Shown here: positions 9,553 through 19,168 of the stretch, in pieces
Layout: every line of letters starts with the position of its first letter
How positions within the stretch are numbered: position 1 is the stretch's first letter
NCBI GenBank assembly: GCA_963539215.1
Contig: CAUTJT010000001.1
Location: 124,001-188,000 of the forward strand
Direction: 5' to 3'
DNA: 64,000 nt
Origin: CAURNT01 sp963539215
GTDB lineage: Bacteria; Fusobacteriota; Fusobacteriia; Fusobacteriales; Leptotrichiaceae
Made by a program: the position numbers and the translations under genes
Notes under the pieces: generated by a model
Databases searched by the model: none
The model's input: only the letters and a program-made list of their open reading frames with translations
Told to the model about the DNA's origin: nothing

Positions 9553-10599
9553 TTATTCTACACTAAATATATACTCTATTTCTTCATAATAAGGAGAAAT
9601 AGGTGTAGTAAGCTTAGAATCAAATTCTTCTATATTTATTCCATTTTGATAATTTTGAGCTTCTAATGCAACTCCTAAATATCTTGTATTTTTATCTATA
9701 TCATCAAATGCATTAACATCGTCAAGATAATTACCAGTATATACAACAAGAACATTTTGACTTGTTTTAAGTGTCATCTTTATACCTGATTTTTCAGAAT
9801 AAAGTGTTGCTGCTATATCATCTTTATTAAGTACAAATCCATGATCTATAGCTCTAGTAATCTCAAATTGTGTAGATCCTTTTTCAATATTTTCTTTTAT
9901 TCTTCTAGGCTTTGTAAAATCAAAAGCTGTATCTTTAACATCTACTAATTTACCATTAGGTATCATATTTGGTTTAACTTCACAAAACTTATTTGAATTA
10001 ATCATTAAATATTGATTATCTCCATTTTCAATTAAATTTCCTGATAAATTGAAGTAAGAGTGATTAGTCATATTTACATATGACTTTCTATCACTCGTTG
10101 CATAAAACTCAATTTTTAAACTTGATTTTTCATCAATGAAATATCTAATATAAAATTTCATATTTCCTGGATGTCCACCTTCTAAATCATTCCAAGAATA
10201 TGAAAGTTCTATACCTTTCATATCCTTGTAAGATATTTCTTCAACATCAAAAACTTTTGATGTTAAAGCATCTTTTCCACCGTGATTAGCATGCTCACCC
10301 GAATTAATTTCTAAATGATACTGACTATCATTTATTTTAAAAATACCATTATCTATTCTACCTGATGTAGGCCCTATTATAGCTCCTGCATAACTTGGAT
10401 CAGATATGTATTTTTCAAAAAAGTCATAACCTAAAACCACATTTACTTTTTCGTTATTTTTATTCTTAGTTAATATTTTATTAATTATTCCACCTAAGTT
10501 TAATATATGTACTTCAAAATCTTCATCATTTTTAAGTATATATCTGTATACATCTTTGTTCTCAAGTTTACCAAGATGTACACTTTCTATACTAATCAT
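9553..10599 (-). CDS. galM: Aldose 1-epimerase (galactose mutarotase)
   Basis: It converts beta- to alpha-D-galactose, the anomer used by galactokinase. Family features in the 348-aa chain include LGGIINKILTKN near the N-terminus, NHGGKDALTSKVFDVEE, the catalytic His region MTNHSYFNLSG, and RAIDHGFVLN. A catalytic glutamate is likely in LGVALEAQNYQNG. Its start overlaps the galK stop by four bases (ATGA), which suggests translational coupling. No signal peptide, so it is cytoplasmic. Confidence 0.94.
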   Translation of the reverse strand: MISIESVHLGKLENKDVYRYILKNDEDFEVHILNLGGIINKILTKNKNNEKVNVVLGYDFFEKYISDPSYAGAIIGPTSGRIDNGIFKINDSQYHLEINSGEHANHGGKDALTSKVFDVEEISYKDMKGIELSYSWNDLEGGHPGNMKFYIRYFIDEKSSLKIEFYATSDRKSYVNMTNHSYFNLSGNLIENGDNQYLMINSNKFCEVKPNMIPNGKLVDVKDTAFDFTKPRRIKENIEKGSTQFEITRAIDHGFVLNKDDIAATLYSEKSGIKMTLKTSQNVLVVYTGNYLDDVNAFDDIDKNTRYLGVALEAQNYQNGINIEEFDSKLTTPISPYYEEIEYIFSVE

Positions 10600-11744
10600 A
10601 ATTTTCTTGCCCCATCACCTATATTTGCTATATAGAAGTCTGCAACAAGACCTGTTTTCTCTGTATACTTTCTACCTACATTTTTAATAAAATTGTCAAC
10701 TTTATCTTTCTTAACTATACTTACTGTACATCCACCAAAACCTGCACCTGTCATTCTAGATCCTATAGTACCTTCTTCTTCCCAAGCTGCTTCCACAAGA
10801 GAATCCAGTTCAATTCCTGTTACTTCATAATCATCTCTAAGTGATACATGTGAAGCATTCATTAATTTACCAAATAGTTCTATTTCTCCTTTTACTAAAG
10901 CATCTTTAGCTTGTAAAGTTCTTTGATTTTCATATACAGCATGTTTTGCTCTTCTCTGTCTTACTTCAGATTTTATAAGGTGTTTATTAGCTTCAAATTG
11001 TTTTTCTGATAATTCACCAAGAGAGTTAATCTTAAGTACAGTTTGTAATTCAGCCAATGCTTCTTCACATTCTGAACGTCTCTCATTGTACTTAGAATCT
11101 GCAAGTCCACGTCTCTTATTAGTATTTGAAATAACTACATATTCATCTTTTAAAACTATAGGTACTAATTCATAAACTAATGTATTACAATCAAGTAATA
11201 TTGCCTTATCTTTTTCTCCAAATCCTACTGCAAATTGATCCATTATACCTGAATTTACACCAATAAATTCATTTTCTGTTTTTTTACCGTATTTAACTAT
11301 ATCTAAAACAGATACATCAAATCCAAATTCATATTTAATCATAGTTCCTATAACCATTTCAACTGATGCAGATGAAGAAAGACCAGCACCATTTGGTATA
11401 TTTCCTTCAAGCAATACATCAAACCCATGAGATATATCATATCCATTATCTATAAACGCTTTAAACATACCTTTTGGATAATTTACCCAATCATGTTCTC
11501 TAACATTTTTCAAATCAGTTATATCAAATTCAATTATACCTAATTTTTCAAAATTAATAGAATAAAATCTACATTTTTTATCTTCTCTTTTTGCTACAAG
11601 AGCTGTAGTTCCCTTGTCTATTGCACAAGGAAACACATTACCTCCATTATAGTCTGTATGTTCTCCAATTAAATTAACTCTACCTGGAGCAAAATATTTA
11701 TTCTCATATTTTCTTCCAAAAACTTCTTCAAATTTTTTTTCCAT
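10596..11744 (-). CDS. galK: Galactokinase
   Basis: It phosphorylates alpha-D-galactose with ATP, committing it to the Leloir pathway. The GHMP signatures are all present: GRVNLIGEHTDY (about residues 21-32), the ATP loop GAGLSSSASVEM, and GSRMTGAGFGGCTVSI near the C-terminus. The ATG at 11744 (MEKKFEEVF) was chosen because AGGTG lies seven bases upstream; the longer frame starts with a GTG inside this ribosome site. The product is 382 aa. It is the first catabolic gene after the mgl transport genes and overlaps galM. Confidence 0.97.
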   Translation of the reverse strand: MEKKFEEVFGRKYENKYFAPGRVNLIGEHTDYNGGNVFPCAIDKGTTALVAKREDKKCRFYSINFEKLGIIEFDITDLKNVREHDWVNYPKGMFKAFIDNGYDISHGFDVLLEGNIPNGAGLSSSASVEMVIGTMIKYEFGFDVSVLDIVKYGKKTENEFIGVNSGIMDQFAVGFGEKDKAILLDCNTLVYELVPIVLKDEYVVISNTNKRRGLADSKYNERRSECEEALAELQTVLKINSLGELSEKQFEANKHLIKSEVRQRRAKHAVYENQRTLQAKDALVKGEIELFGKLMNASHVSLRDDYEVTGIELDSLVEAAWEEEGTIGSRMTGAGFGGCTVSIVKKDKVDNFIKNVGRKYTEKTGLVADFYIANIGDGARKL

Positions 11745-11766
11745 TTTTTTCACCTATGATTTTCTA

Positions 11767-12861
11767 TTAGTTTCTCTTCTTGTATTTCAACATGTCTATA
11801 CCAACAGCAACTATTATTATTAAACCTTTAATTATATATTGCCAATAAGGATTTACACCTATATATGTTAATCCATAGTTTATCATAGTAAATATTATAA
11901 CCCCAGTAACAACTCCTGAAATTTTTCCAACTCCTCCTGAGAATGAAACTCCACCAACAACACAGGCAGCCATGGCATCTAATTCATAAAGGTTACCTAA
12001 GTTATTTGAAGCAGAACCAATACGAGCAGCTTCTAAGAATCCACCCATAGCATACATAACACCAGCTATTACATAAACTATTATTAAAGTTTTAGTTACA
12101 TTAACACCTGATACTTTAGCAGCTGCAGGGTTACCTCCTACTGCAAATAAGTTTTTACCAAATATTGTTTTATTCCATACTATCCACATAACTACTATAG
12201 CTATAACTGCATATACTATTAATTTAGGGAAGTGGAAAGTACCTATTTGGAAACTACTAACTATTGAACTATAGCTATCACCAAAACCAGCAACTGGAGT
12301 AGATCCTGTATAATCATAGTATAAAGAGTTCGCTCCATAAGCTATAATCATCATACCCATAGTAGCAACGAAAGGAACTATATCAAATTTAGATACAAGA
12401 ATACCATTTATTCCACCTATAATTCCACCTATAATCATTACGATTAATAAAGTAATTAAACAAACAAATAAAGTAGGATTTTTATCAAAACCTAATGTTT
12501 TTCCAATACTAGACATAAATCCAGTAGAATCCATAAATTTATATATTCTGTTAGGGTTTGCAACTGATTGTAAAAGAGTTGCTGAAATTAACCCTGCTAT
12601 ACCTATTTGACGTCCAGCTGAAAGGTCAGTACCTTGAGTAACTATTATTCCTGCTATACCTAATGCTATTATCATCTTAACTGATGATTGTTGTAAAATA
12701 TTTATTAAGTTTCTAAAGCTTAAAAATGATCCATCTTTAATTATTATAAGTACAAATAGTATTAATAAAACTATATATATACCTCCATTAATTAAAATAT
12801 TTTTAGCTTTTTTCACTGTTTCTCCATCAAATTTTATATTGCTTAATTGAGATTTGTCCAT
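11767..12861 (-). CDS. mglC: Galactose/methyl-galactoside ABC transporter permease
   Basis: This is the membrane subunit of the Mgl high-affinity galactose/glucose importer. The 364-aa chain has about ten hydrophobic segments. It shows family motifs such as GIAGIIVTQGTDLSAGRQIG, GINGILVSKFDIVPFVATMG, AVGGNPAAAKVSGVNV and AACVVGGVSFSGGVG, the BPD_transp_2 pattern of sugar permeases. An AGGAGGAAAAA site precedes the ATG. It sits 9 bases after mglA and 13 before galK's ribosome site, so uptake and catabolism appear to be one transcript. Confidence 0.95.
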   Translation of the reverse strand: MDKSQLSNIKFDGETVKKAKNILINGGIYIVLLILFVLIIIKDGSFLSFRNLINILQQSSVKMIIALGIAGIIVTQGTDLSAGRQIGIAGLISATLLQSVANPNRIYKFMDSTGFMSSIGKTLGFDKNPTLFVCLITLLIVMIIGGIIGGINGILVSKFDIVPFVATMGMMIIAYGANSLYYDYTGSTPVAGFGDSYSSIVSSFQIGTFHFPKLIVYAVIAIVVMWIVWNKTIFGKNLFAVGGNPAAAKVSGVNVTKTLIIVYVIAGVMYAMGGFLEAARIGSASNNLGNLYELDAMAACVVGGVSFSGGVGKISGVVTGVIIFTMINYGLTYIGVNPYWQYIIKGLIIIVAVGIDMLKYKKRN

Positions 12862-12870
12862 TTTTTCCTC

Positions 12871-14367
12871 CTATAAATACATAGCTGTTAATTTCAAGAT
12901 TTCTTCTTGATTAGTATCTTTAGTATTAACAATTCCTGCTATTCTTCCATTACTCATTACTATAATTCTATCAGTTATCCCTAATAATTCTGGCATTTCT
13001 GATGAAATCATAATAATTCCTTTATTATTTTTAGCAAGTTCTATCATTAATTGATAAATTTCAAATTTAGCTCCAACATCTATTCCTCTTGTTGGTTCAT
13101 CCATCATTAGTATTTCAGGTTCAGTTAATAACCATCTTCCTATAATTACCTTTTGTTGATTACCTCCAGATAATGAACCTATACTTGTACTTTGACTTGG
13201 AGTTTTAACCTTCATAGAGTCTATAACCCATCTTGTATCTTTAGATGTTTTTGAATCACTTAATAATCCAAATTTTGAATATTTCTTTAAATTAGATATT
13301 ATTGAATTAAATTTAATATCTAACATAGCAAATATACCAGTTGAACGTCTTTCTTCTGTTATTAATGCTAATCCATTTTTTGTAGCTTCATTTGGTGATT
13401 TAATTTTAACTTCCTTGCCATGTATCTTTATACTTCCTTCATAATTACCTCTAATACCAAATATTGTTTCAACAATTTCAGTTCTCTTAGATCCTACAAG
13501 ACCTGCTATACCTAAAATTTCACCTTTATGTAAATCAAAGCTTACATCTTTAATATCTTTTGTAGTTAATCCTCTAATTTCCATTATTGTATCACTTGGC
13601 TTACTGTCTTTATCAGGGAATCTATTACTTAAATCTCTTCCAACCATCATATTTATTATTTGATCTGTTGTTAAATTTTCCACCTTAGAAGTTGAAACCC
13701 ACTGACCATCTCTAAGTATTGTTATTTCATCACATATTTCTTTAATTTCTTCCATTTTATGTGATATATATACTATTCCTATTCCACTACCTTGTAATTT
13801 TTTTACTATTCTAAATAAATGGTGTACTTCATTTTCTGTTAAAGATGAAGTAGGTTCATCTAATATTAATACTTTTGAATTATATGATACTGCTTTTGCA
13901 ATTTCTAACATTTGCATTTGTGATACACTTAAAGTAGCAACTTTTGCACGTGGATCAACATCTATGTCTAAATCATCAAATATTTTTTTAGTATCTTTAT
14001 ACATTTTTTCTTCATCAACTAATCCATGTTTAGTTGGATATCTTCCAAGCCAAATATTATCCATAACATTTCTTTGAATAACTTGATTTAATTCTTGGTG
14101 AACCATTGATACTCCATGTTCAAGAGCATCTTTTGAATTCAAGAAACTAATTTCTTTTCCTTCTAATTTAATTTCACCTTCATCTTTTTTATATATACCA
14201 AATAAACATTTCATTAATGTTGATTTACCCGCACCATTTTCACCCATTAATGCATGAACACTGTTAGGTCTTATTCTTAAATTAACTTTATCTAGGGCTT
14301 TAACTCCTGGAAATGATTTAGAGATTCCACTCATTTCTAAAACATATTCAAAGTTTTCTTTACTCAT
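12871..14367 (-). CDS. mglA: Galactose/methyl-galactoside ABC transporter ATP-binding protein
   Basis: This is a tandem-domain ATPase that energises MglBC. Two ABC cassettes are visible. The first has MGENGAGKSTLMK, LSVSQMQMLEIAKAV and VLILDEPTSS. The second is degenerate in the Walker A position (GLVGSKRTEIVE) but keeps SLSGGNQQKVIIGRWL and DEPTRGID. This asymmetry is normal for sugar importers of this class. The start MSKENFEYV (14367) is preferred because GAGGTG lies about ten bases upstream. The longer frame would begin inside the intercistronic hairpin. The product is 498 aa. Confidence 0.96.
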   Translation of the reverse strand: MSKENFEYVLEMSGISKSFPGVKALDKVNLRIRPNSVHALMGENGAGKSTLMKCLFGIYKKDEGEIKLEGKEISFLNSKDALEHGVSMVHQELNQVIQRNVMDNIWLGRYPTKHGLVDEEKMYKDTKKIFDDLDIDVDPRAKVATLSVSQMQMLEIAKAVSYNSKVLILDEPTSSLTENEVHHLFRIVKKLQGSGIGIVYISHKMEEIKEICDEITILRDGQWVSTSKVENLTTDQIINMMVGRDLSNRFPDKDSKPSDTIMEIRGLTTKDIKDVSFDLHKGEILGIAGLVGSKRTEIVETIFGIRGNYEGSIKIHGKEVKIKSPNEATKNGLALITEERRSTGIFAMLDIKFNSIISNLKKYSKFGLLSDSKTSKDTRWVIDSMKVKTPSQSTSIGSLSGGNQQKVIIGRWLLTEPEILMMDEPTRGIDVGAKFEIYQLMIELAKNNKGIIMISSEMPELLGITDRIIVMSNGRIAGIVNTKDTNQEEILKLTAMYL

Positions 14368-14393
14368 TAACTTTTCACCTCTTTTTAGTGAAA

Positions 14394-14414
14394 AAGCCAC
14401 TATAACAGTGGCTT
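14394..14414 (-). terminator. Intercistronic hairpin between mglB and mglA
   Basis: AAGCCACT-ATAAC-AGTGGCTT is a perfect 8-bp stem. On the minus strand it is followed by TTTTTCACT. It lies after the mglB stop and before mglA, where partial termination or 3'-end protection would keep binding-protein levels above those of the ATPase and permease. Confidence 0.75.
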
Positions 14415-14427
14415 CTTCATTTTTTTA

Positions 14428-15456
14428 TTATCTTACGAATTCTTTGTAGTTATCTTTGTCAACACCAACGTAAGGAACTCTTACTGCTTTATCCACTAAT
14501 TTCCAATTTGTTCCTTCTACTGGATCTTTTCCATTTAATATATTGTTAGCTAATTGTAATATAGCTAATGATTGGTTTTTACCATCATTTAATACTGTAC
14601 CACTTAAAACACCTTTTTCAATTAAAGTTAAAGCTTCAGGTATAGCATCAACACCATATATTGGTAATACTACGTTATGAGCTTTCATAGCTTCTATAGC
14701 TCCTAATGCCATTCCATCGTTGTTAGAGATTATAACTTCAACTGCTGCACCTTTAGGTCCTGATAAGAATGAATCAATTTTATCTTTAGCTATTGCTGCA
14801 TCCCAGTTAGCTGCATCTTCATAAAGTTTTTCAGTTTTAATTCCAGCTTCATTTATAGTTTTAACTGAATATTCAGTTCTTGCAACTGCATCTGGATGTC
14901 CTGGTTCCCCTATTAACATTGCATATTGTAATACACCGTCACCATTTTTATCTAATTTAGGATCAGCTTTCCATTGTTTAACTATTGTGTTTCCTTGGAA
15001 TATTCCTGATTCTTTAGGGTCATTTCCAACATAGTAAGCTTTATCATAACTATTTAAAGCATCAACACCTGGATCTTTGTTAAATAAGATTATAGGTATG
15101 TTAGCAGCTTTTGCTTTGTCTATAATTTGTTGTCCAGCACTTGGATCTACTAAGTTGATTGCTAATAAGTTTACACCTTTAGAAATTAAAGTATCAACTT
15201 GGTCATTTAATATAGCTTGTGAATTTTGAGAATCATTCATTGATAATTCTAAATTTTGGAATTGTTCTTTTTGAATATCTTCCATATCTTTTCTCATTCC
15301 AGCTATGAAGTTATCATCATATTTGTACCATGTAACTCCAATTTTGAAATTTCCTTTTCCTTCTTCAGCCTTAGCTTCAGTTTTGCTTCCACCACATGAT
15401 ATTGCAAAGAATACTAAACCTAGTACCATAAACAAACTCATTAATGTTTTTTTCAT
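14428..15456 (-). CDS. mglB: Galactose/glucose-binding lipoprotein
   Basis: This is the periplasmic-side receptor of the Mgl importer. The N-terminus MKKTLMSLFMVLGLVFFAISCGG is a lipoprotein signal with the lipobox cysteine near residue 21, so it is membrane anchored rather than free. The mature chain has the type I periplasmic binding fold (Peripla_BP_4). Visible motifs are KIGVTWYKYDDNF, INLVDPSAGQQIIDKAK, and IISNNDGMALGAIEAMKAHN, followed by PIYGVDAIPEAL. The ATG at 15456 has GAGGTGAGG upstream; the GTG in that site opens the longer frame. It is the first gene of the galactose operon. Confidence 0.95.
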   Translation of the reverse strand: MKKTLMSLFMVLGLVFFAISCGGSKTEAKAEEGKGNFKIGVTWYKYDDNFIAGMRKDMEDIQKEQFQNLELSMNDSQNSQAILNDQVDTLISKGVNLLAINLVDPSAGQQIIDKAKAANIPIILFNKDPGVDALNSYDKAYYVGNDPKESGIFQGNTIVKQWKADPKLDKNGDGVLQYAMLIGEPGHPDAVARTEYSVKTINEAGIKTEKLYEDAANWDAAIAKDKIDSFLSGPKGAAVEVIISNNDGMALGAIEAMKAHNVVLPIYGVDAIPEALTLIEKGVLSGTVLNDGKNQSLAILQLANNILNGKDPVEGTNWKLVDKAVRVPYVGVDKDNYKEFVR

Positions 15457-15476
15457 TTTCCTCACCTCTAAATAAA

Positions 15477-15502
15477 ATTATATAATAAAATTGTTTTATT
15501 AT
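15477..15502 (-). promoter_or_regulatory. mglB -10 box with candidate ROK operator
   Basis: On the minus strand a TATAAT (15477-15482) lies 20 bases before the mglB start. Directly upstream, 15482-15502 is a perfect 21-base inverted repeat: half-site ATAATAAAA, centre TTG, then TTTTATTAT. It occupies the -35/-10 spacer, and the -35 region is poor (AGGATA). A related sequence occurs upstream of the ROK gene at about 16707-16724. Confidence 0.5.
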
Positions 15503-15503
15503 C

Positions 15504-16670
15504 CTATTTGTTAATTAATTTTTTACCTATAAATAGATTATCTATTATTAGGTTTATAGCTGCATATTTTTCAACAGCTTTCCCATATTGTGTAATTAAT
15601 ATATTTACACTATTGCCAAAATTCAATGTAAGATTATCATAAATACCTTTTTCAAAATTTGATATAAATAAATTTTTAGCATCAAGTACACTTCCTGAAA
15701 TAACAATATTACCTATATCTAATATATTAAGAGTATTACCAATAACTCTTCCTATTTCCCTACTTGAAGTAGCAACTACACTTTTATATGGTTCTTCACC
15801 ATTTTCTGCTTTTATAAATAAAGTTTCTACATCTCCATTATAAGGTAGTTTACCAAGTTTTTCTAATTCCCAATTGATTTTCTCTTTTATTGTAGAAACC
15901 GAATTTTCTGCTTCTAAACATCCATATTTACCACATTTACATTTATGATTTGATTTAGGATCTATAACATAATGTCCTATTTCTCCTGCACAATGACTTT
16001 CTCCTTCAAAAACTTCACCATTTATCATAAATGTAGATCCTATACCATCTTTGATATATAGATACATAGCATTTTTTATCCCCATGCTTTTTAACCTAAA
16101 TACTTCTGCACGCATCATACTTCTAACATCATTATCTACTATAACAGGGATACCATACTTTAATTCAAAATATTCTTTTAAATTTAAGTTATTCCATTTT
16201 AAATGTGGTGAAAATATAGAAATGCCCTTTTCTCTATCCACAACTCCATTTATTGAAAGTCCTATACCTATTATTTGTTCCTTATCATATGCATCAATCA
16301 ATCTTTGTATTTCATCTGATAAAAGTATTTTTAATTTTTCAGATGCTTTGAATTGAAATATTTTTCTTACTGTTTCAATTATTTCTCCACCTAGATAAGC
16401 AATAGAAACATCTATAAATCCAGCACCGAAATTAACTGCTATTATCTTTCTATACTCTTTATTGATTTTCAATATCTTTCTTGGTCTCCCACCAGTTGAA
16501 ACTTGCTCTCCTTCTTCTATTATCAAGTTTAATGCAACTAGTTTTTTTACAAGTTTAGATATTGCCGCAGGTGATAATTTTAAATATTCTGTTAGCTCTG
16601 TTCTACTAATTTCTTTACTTCTAGAAATTAATTCTAAAACTTCATAATCTGTCGTATTTAATCTTCTCAT
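15504..16670 (-). CDS. ROK-family transcriptional regulator, probable galactose operon repressor
   Basis: This 388-aa protein has an N-terminal winged helix-turn-helix (about residues 15-60; EISRTELTEYLKLSPAAISK). It is followed by a ROK sugar-kinase-like domain with VNFGAGFIDVSIA and GIGLSINGVVD. The zinc motif CKCGKYGCLE appears as HKCKCGKYGCLEAENS. NagC/XylR-type members bind a sugar or sugar phosphate and repress nearby operons. It lies just upstream of mglB on the same strand, with no terminator other than the AT palindrome. The ligand is inferred to be galactose-related from position only. The ATG has AAGGATGAG upstream. Confidence 0.88.
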   Translation of the reverse strand: MRRLNTTDYEVLELISRSKEISRTELTEYLKLSPAAISKLVKKLVALNLIIEEGEQVSTGGRPRKILKINKEYRKIIAVNFGAGFIDVSIAYLGGEIIETVRKIFQFKASEKLKILLSDEIQRLIDAYDKEQIIGIGLSINGVVDREKGISIFSPHLKWNNLNLKEYFELKYGIPVIVDNDVRSMMRAEVFRLKSMGIKNAMYLYIKDGIGSTFMINGEVFEGESHCAGEIGHYVIDPKSNHKCKCGKYGCLEAENSVSTIKEKINWELEKLGKLPYNGDVETLFIKAENGEEPYKSVVATSSREIGRVIGNTLNILDIGNIVISGSVLDAKNLFISNFEKGIYDNLTLNFGNSVNILITQYGKAVEKYAAINLIIDNLFIGKKLINK

Positions 16671-16990
16671 ATCTCATCCTTAATATAGTATATCTACAAA
16701 AATAAAATAAAGTTGTTTTTTTTATACGTTTTATAACAAACTTTTTTTACTTTGATTATACAACTACTTAATATTCTCTTTTTTAACATTATATTATCAC
16801 AAAAAAACTTTTTTTACTATTTTTTTATTTTTTACTAAAATTTTACAAAAAAATATATACAATTATTTAAATTTATATTTTCATAAAGAGTAATATGATT
16901 AAAATATATATAGAATTTAATTCTTACACTAACTTTATAAAAGTTATAAAATATGATATAATTTATATAAAAAAATAGGGAGAGATTTAT
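16671..16990. other. Divergent intergenic region ROK regulator/helicase
   Basis: This 320-base gap is almost entirely A/T. The ROK-side end holds TATACT about 15 bases before its start and a degenerate copy of the mglB palindrome at about 16707-16724. The helicase side holds the promoter listed separately. The middle (16730-16930) is T/A tracts with no gene seen. Confidence 0.6.
16934..16962 (+). promoter_or_regulatory. Putative promoter of the helicase operon
   Basis: A perfect TATAAT at 16957-16962 has a weak TTTATA 17 bases upstream (16934-16939). A short leader follows, with AGGGAGAG before the TTG start. Confidence 0.45.
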
Positions 16991-19168
16991 TTGAGTATTT
17001 TAGATAATTTAAATGACATGCAAAAAATGGCAGCAGAAAAATTAGAAGGGCAAACTCTTATACTTGCAGGAGCAGGAAGTGGAAAAACAAGAACTATAAC
17101 TTTTAAAATTGCTCATATGATTAAGGAAAAAAATATTAATCCACAAAATATATTAGCATTAACTTTCACAAATAAAGCCGCACGTGAAATGAAGGAAAGA
17201 GCAGAAAAACTTATAGGCTCAAATACAGATATCGTTATAACTACTTTCCATTCTTTTGCTTTAAGATTATTAAGAATATATTCAGAAAGAATAGGATATG
17301 GAAATAATTTCAATGTATATGATACCAATGATCAAAAAAGTATAATAAAAAAAATTATTAAGTCTTATGATTGGGAAAAGATGTATAAACCTACTCAAAT
17401 ATTAAATAGAATTAGTAGAATTAAGGAATTAGGTATAAAATACACTGATATTTCAAAAGCAATAAATACAAATATATTAGAAAATGCACACTTAAAAATA
17501 ATATATAGAGAATATCAAGAAAAACTAGAAAAATACAATGCCATGGATTTTTCAGATATATTAACTAACACTTATGAATTATTAAATGATAGCTATGTTC
17601 TTGATAAAATTCAATCAAGATATATTTATATATTAGTAGATGAATATCAAGATACTAATGAAATACAATACAAAATAATTAAAAAAATAGTTTCAAAAAA
17701 TAAAAATATATGTGTAGTTGGAGATGAAGATCAAAGTATATACGCTTTTAGAGGGGCAAATATAAAAAATATACTAAATTTTGAAAAAGACTACCCTGAA
17801 GCTAAAATTATTAAACTGGAACAAAACTATAGATCAACTCAAAATATATTAGATGGTGCAAACTCTGTAATAAAAAATAACACGAGTTCTAAAGGTAAAA
17901 AACTATGGTCTGCTCGTGAAAATGGGGAAAAAATTAAAATATATAATGCAAAAGATATTAACGATGAAGCAAACTTTGTAGCAAATAAAATTCGTGAATT
18001 ATATAAAAATGGTAAAAATTATAAAAATTTTGCTATTCTTTATAGAACAAATGCACAATCAAGAGCACTAGAAGAGGCTTTACATAGAAATAGTATCCCT
18101 CACAAAATATTTGGTGGACTAGGATTTTTTGAAAGAAAAGAAATAAAAGATTTAATAGCTTACTTACAATTAATTAATAATTCTAGTGATGATGTTAGTT
18201 TTGAAAGAATTATAAATATCCCAAAAAGATCACTAGGACCCAAAAGTATAGAAGCTATAACAAAAGTAGCAACTAAAAATGATATAAGTTTACTACAAGC
18301 TTCTAAAATAGTAAAAAATGATATTTCAAGCTCAGCATTAAAAAAATTAGAACAATTTAATAATTTAATTATAGAATTAAAAGAAATGAGCGAAAATACA
18401 ACAACATCTATAATATTAGAAAAATTAATAGAAAAAATAGATTATTATGAATATCTTAAATTAGAAGAAAACTATGAAGATAGAATGGAAAATATATATG
18501 AATTAATATCTTCTATAAAATCTATAGAAGAAAATGAAGATATACTTCTTTTACCAAACTTCTTAGAAAATATTATGATAAATTCTGCTAGCGATAATAT
18601 AAACGAAGAGGAAGAATATGTTAAATTAATGACAGTGCATTCTTCTAAAGGACTTGAATTTAATACGGTATTTTTAACAGGTCTAGAAGAAAATCTTTTC
18701 CCTAGGCTTTCATTACTTGATAGTTTAGATGAAGAGGAAGAAGAAAGACGTATATTTTATGTTGCAGTAACTCGTGCTGAAGAATTATTATTTATAACTC
18801 ACTCTTCTGAAAGATCTACATTTGGATATATAAATAAAAATGCTCGTTCTAGATTTTTAGATGAAATGGATCAAAAAAACATAGAATTTTTAGAAAATCC
18901 TAATCTTATAAACAAAACTATTAAAGCAGATGATTCATTTAGTGTTAGAGAATATTTCAAAAAAAATTCATTAACAATAGCTAAAAATAATGAAACAGAA
19001 ATTATTTCTGATTTTGAATTAAAGGAAATTGTTAGTCACAAAGAATTCGGTGTAGGTATAATAACAGAAATAACCAATAAATCTATTACAGTTAAATTTT
19101 CACTAGGATATAAAAAATTCCCTACTAAAATAGCAAATAAATTTTTAAAGAAGGAGATTAAATTATAA
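16991..19168 (+). CDS. pcrA: ATP-dependent DNA helicase, UvrD/PcrA family
   Basis: This is a superfamily 1A 3'-5' helicase used in repair and replication restart. Walker A is GAGSGKT (residues 27-33). Walker B is VDEYQDTNEIQ, followed by GDEDQSIYAFRGA, QNYRSTQNI, and the late motif VKLMTVHSSKGLEFNTVF with FYVAVTRAEELL. The C-terminus (VSHKEFGVGIITEITNKSITVKF) is a Tudor-like RNA polymerase-binding tail typical of PcrA. The TTG start is chosen because AGGGAGAG precedes it and no in-frame ATG lies nearby upstream. The stop overlaps the next ATG by one base. The 725-aa length is normal. Confidence 0.93.
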   Translation: MSILDNLNDMQKMAAEKLEGQTLILAGAGSGKTRTITFKIAHMIKEKNINPQNILALTFTNKAAREMKERAEKLIGSNTDIVITTFHSFALRLLRIYSERIGYGNNFNVYDTNDQKSIIKKIIKSYDWEKMYKPTQILNRISRIKELGIKYTDISKAINTNILENAHLKIIYREYQEKLEKYNAMDFSDILTNTYELLNDSYVLDKIQSRYIYILVDEYQDTNEIQYKIIKKIVSKNKNICVVGDEDQSIYAFRGANIKNILNFEKDYPEAKIIKLEQNYRSTQNILDGANSVIKNNTSSKGKKLWSARENGEKIKIYNAKDINDEANFVANKIRELYKNGKNYKNFAILYRTNAQSRALEEALHRNSIPHKIFGGLGFFERKEIKDLIAYLQLINNSSDDVSFERIINIPKRSLGPKSIEAITKVATKNDISLLQASKIVKNDISSSALKKLEQFNNLIIELKEMSENTTTSIILEKLIEKIDYYEYLKLEENYEDRMENIYELISSIKSIEENEDILLLPNFLENIMINSASDNINEEEEYVKLMTVHSSKGLEFNTVFLTGLEENLFPRLSLLDSLDEEEEERRIFYVAVTRAEELLFITHSSERSTFGYINKNARSRFLDEMDQKNIEFLENPNLINKTIKADDSFSVREYFKKNSLTIAKNNETEIISDFELKEIVSHKEFGVGIITEITNKSITVKFSLGYKKFPTKIANKFLKKEIKL

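Noticed and set aside
12871..14367. Defective second ATP site in MglA
   Set aside because: The altered Walker A in the second cassette is normal for monosaccharide importers of this class, not a mutation.
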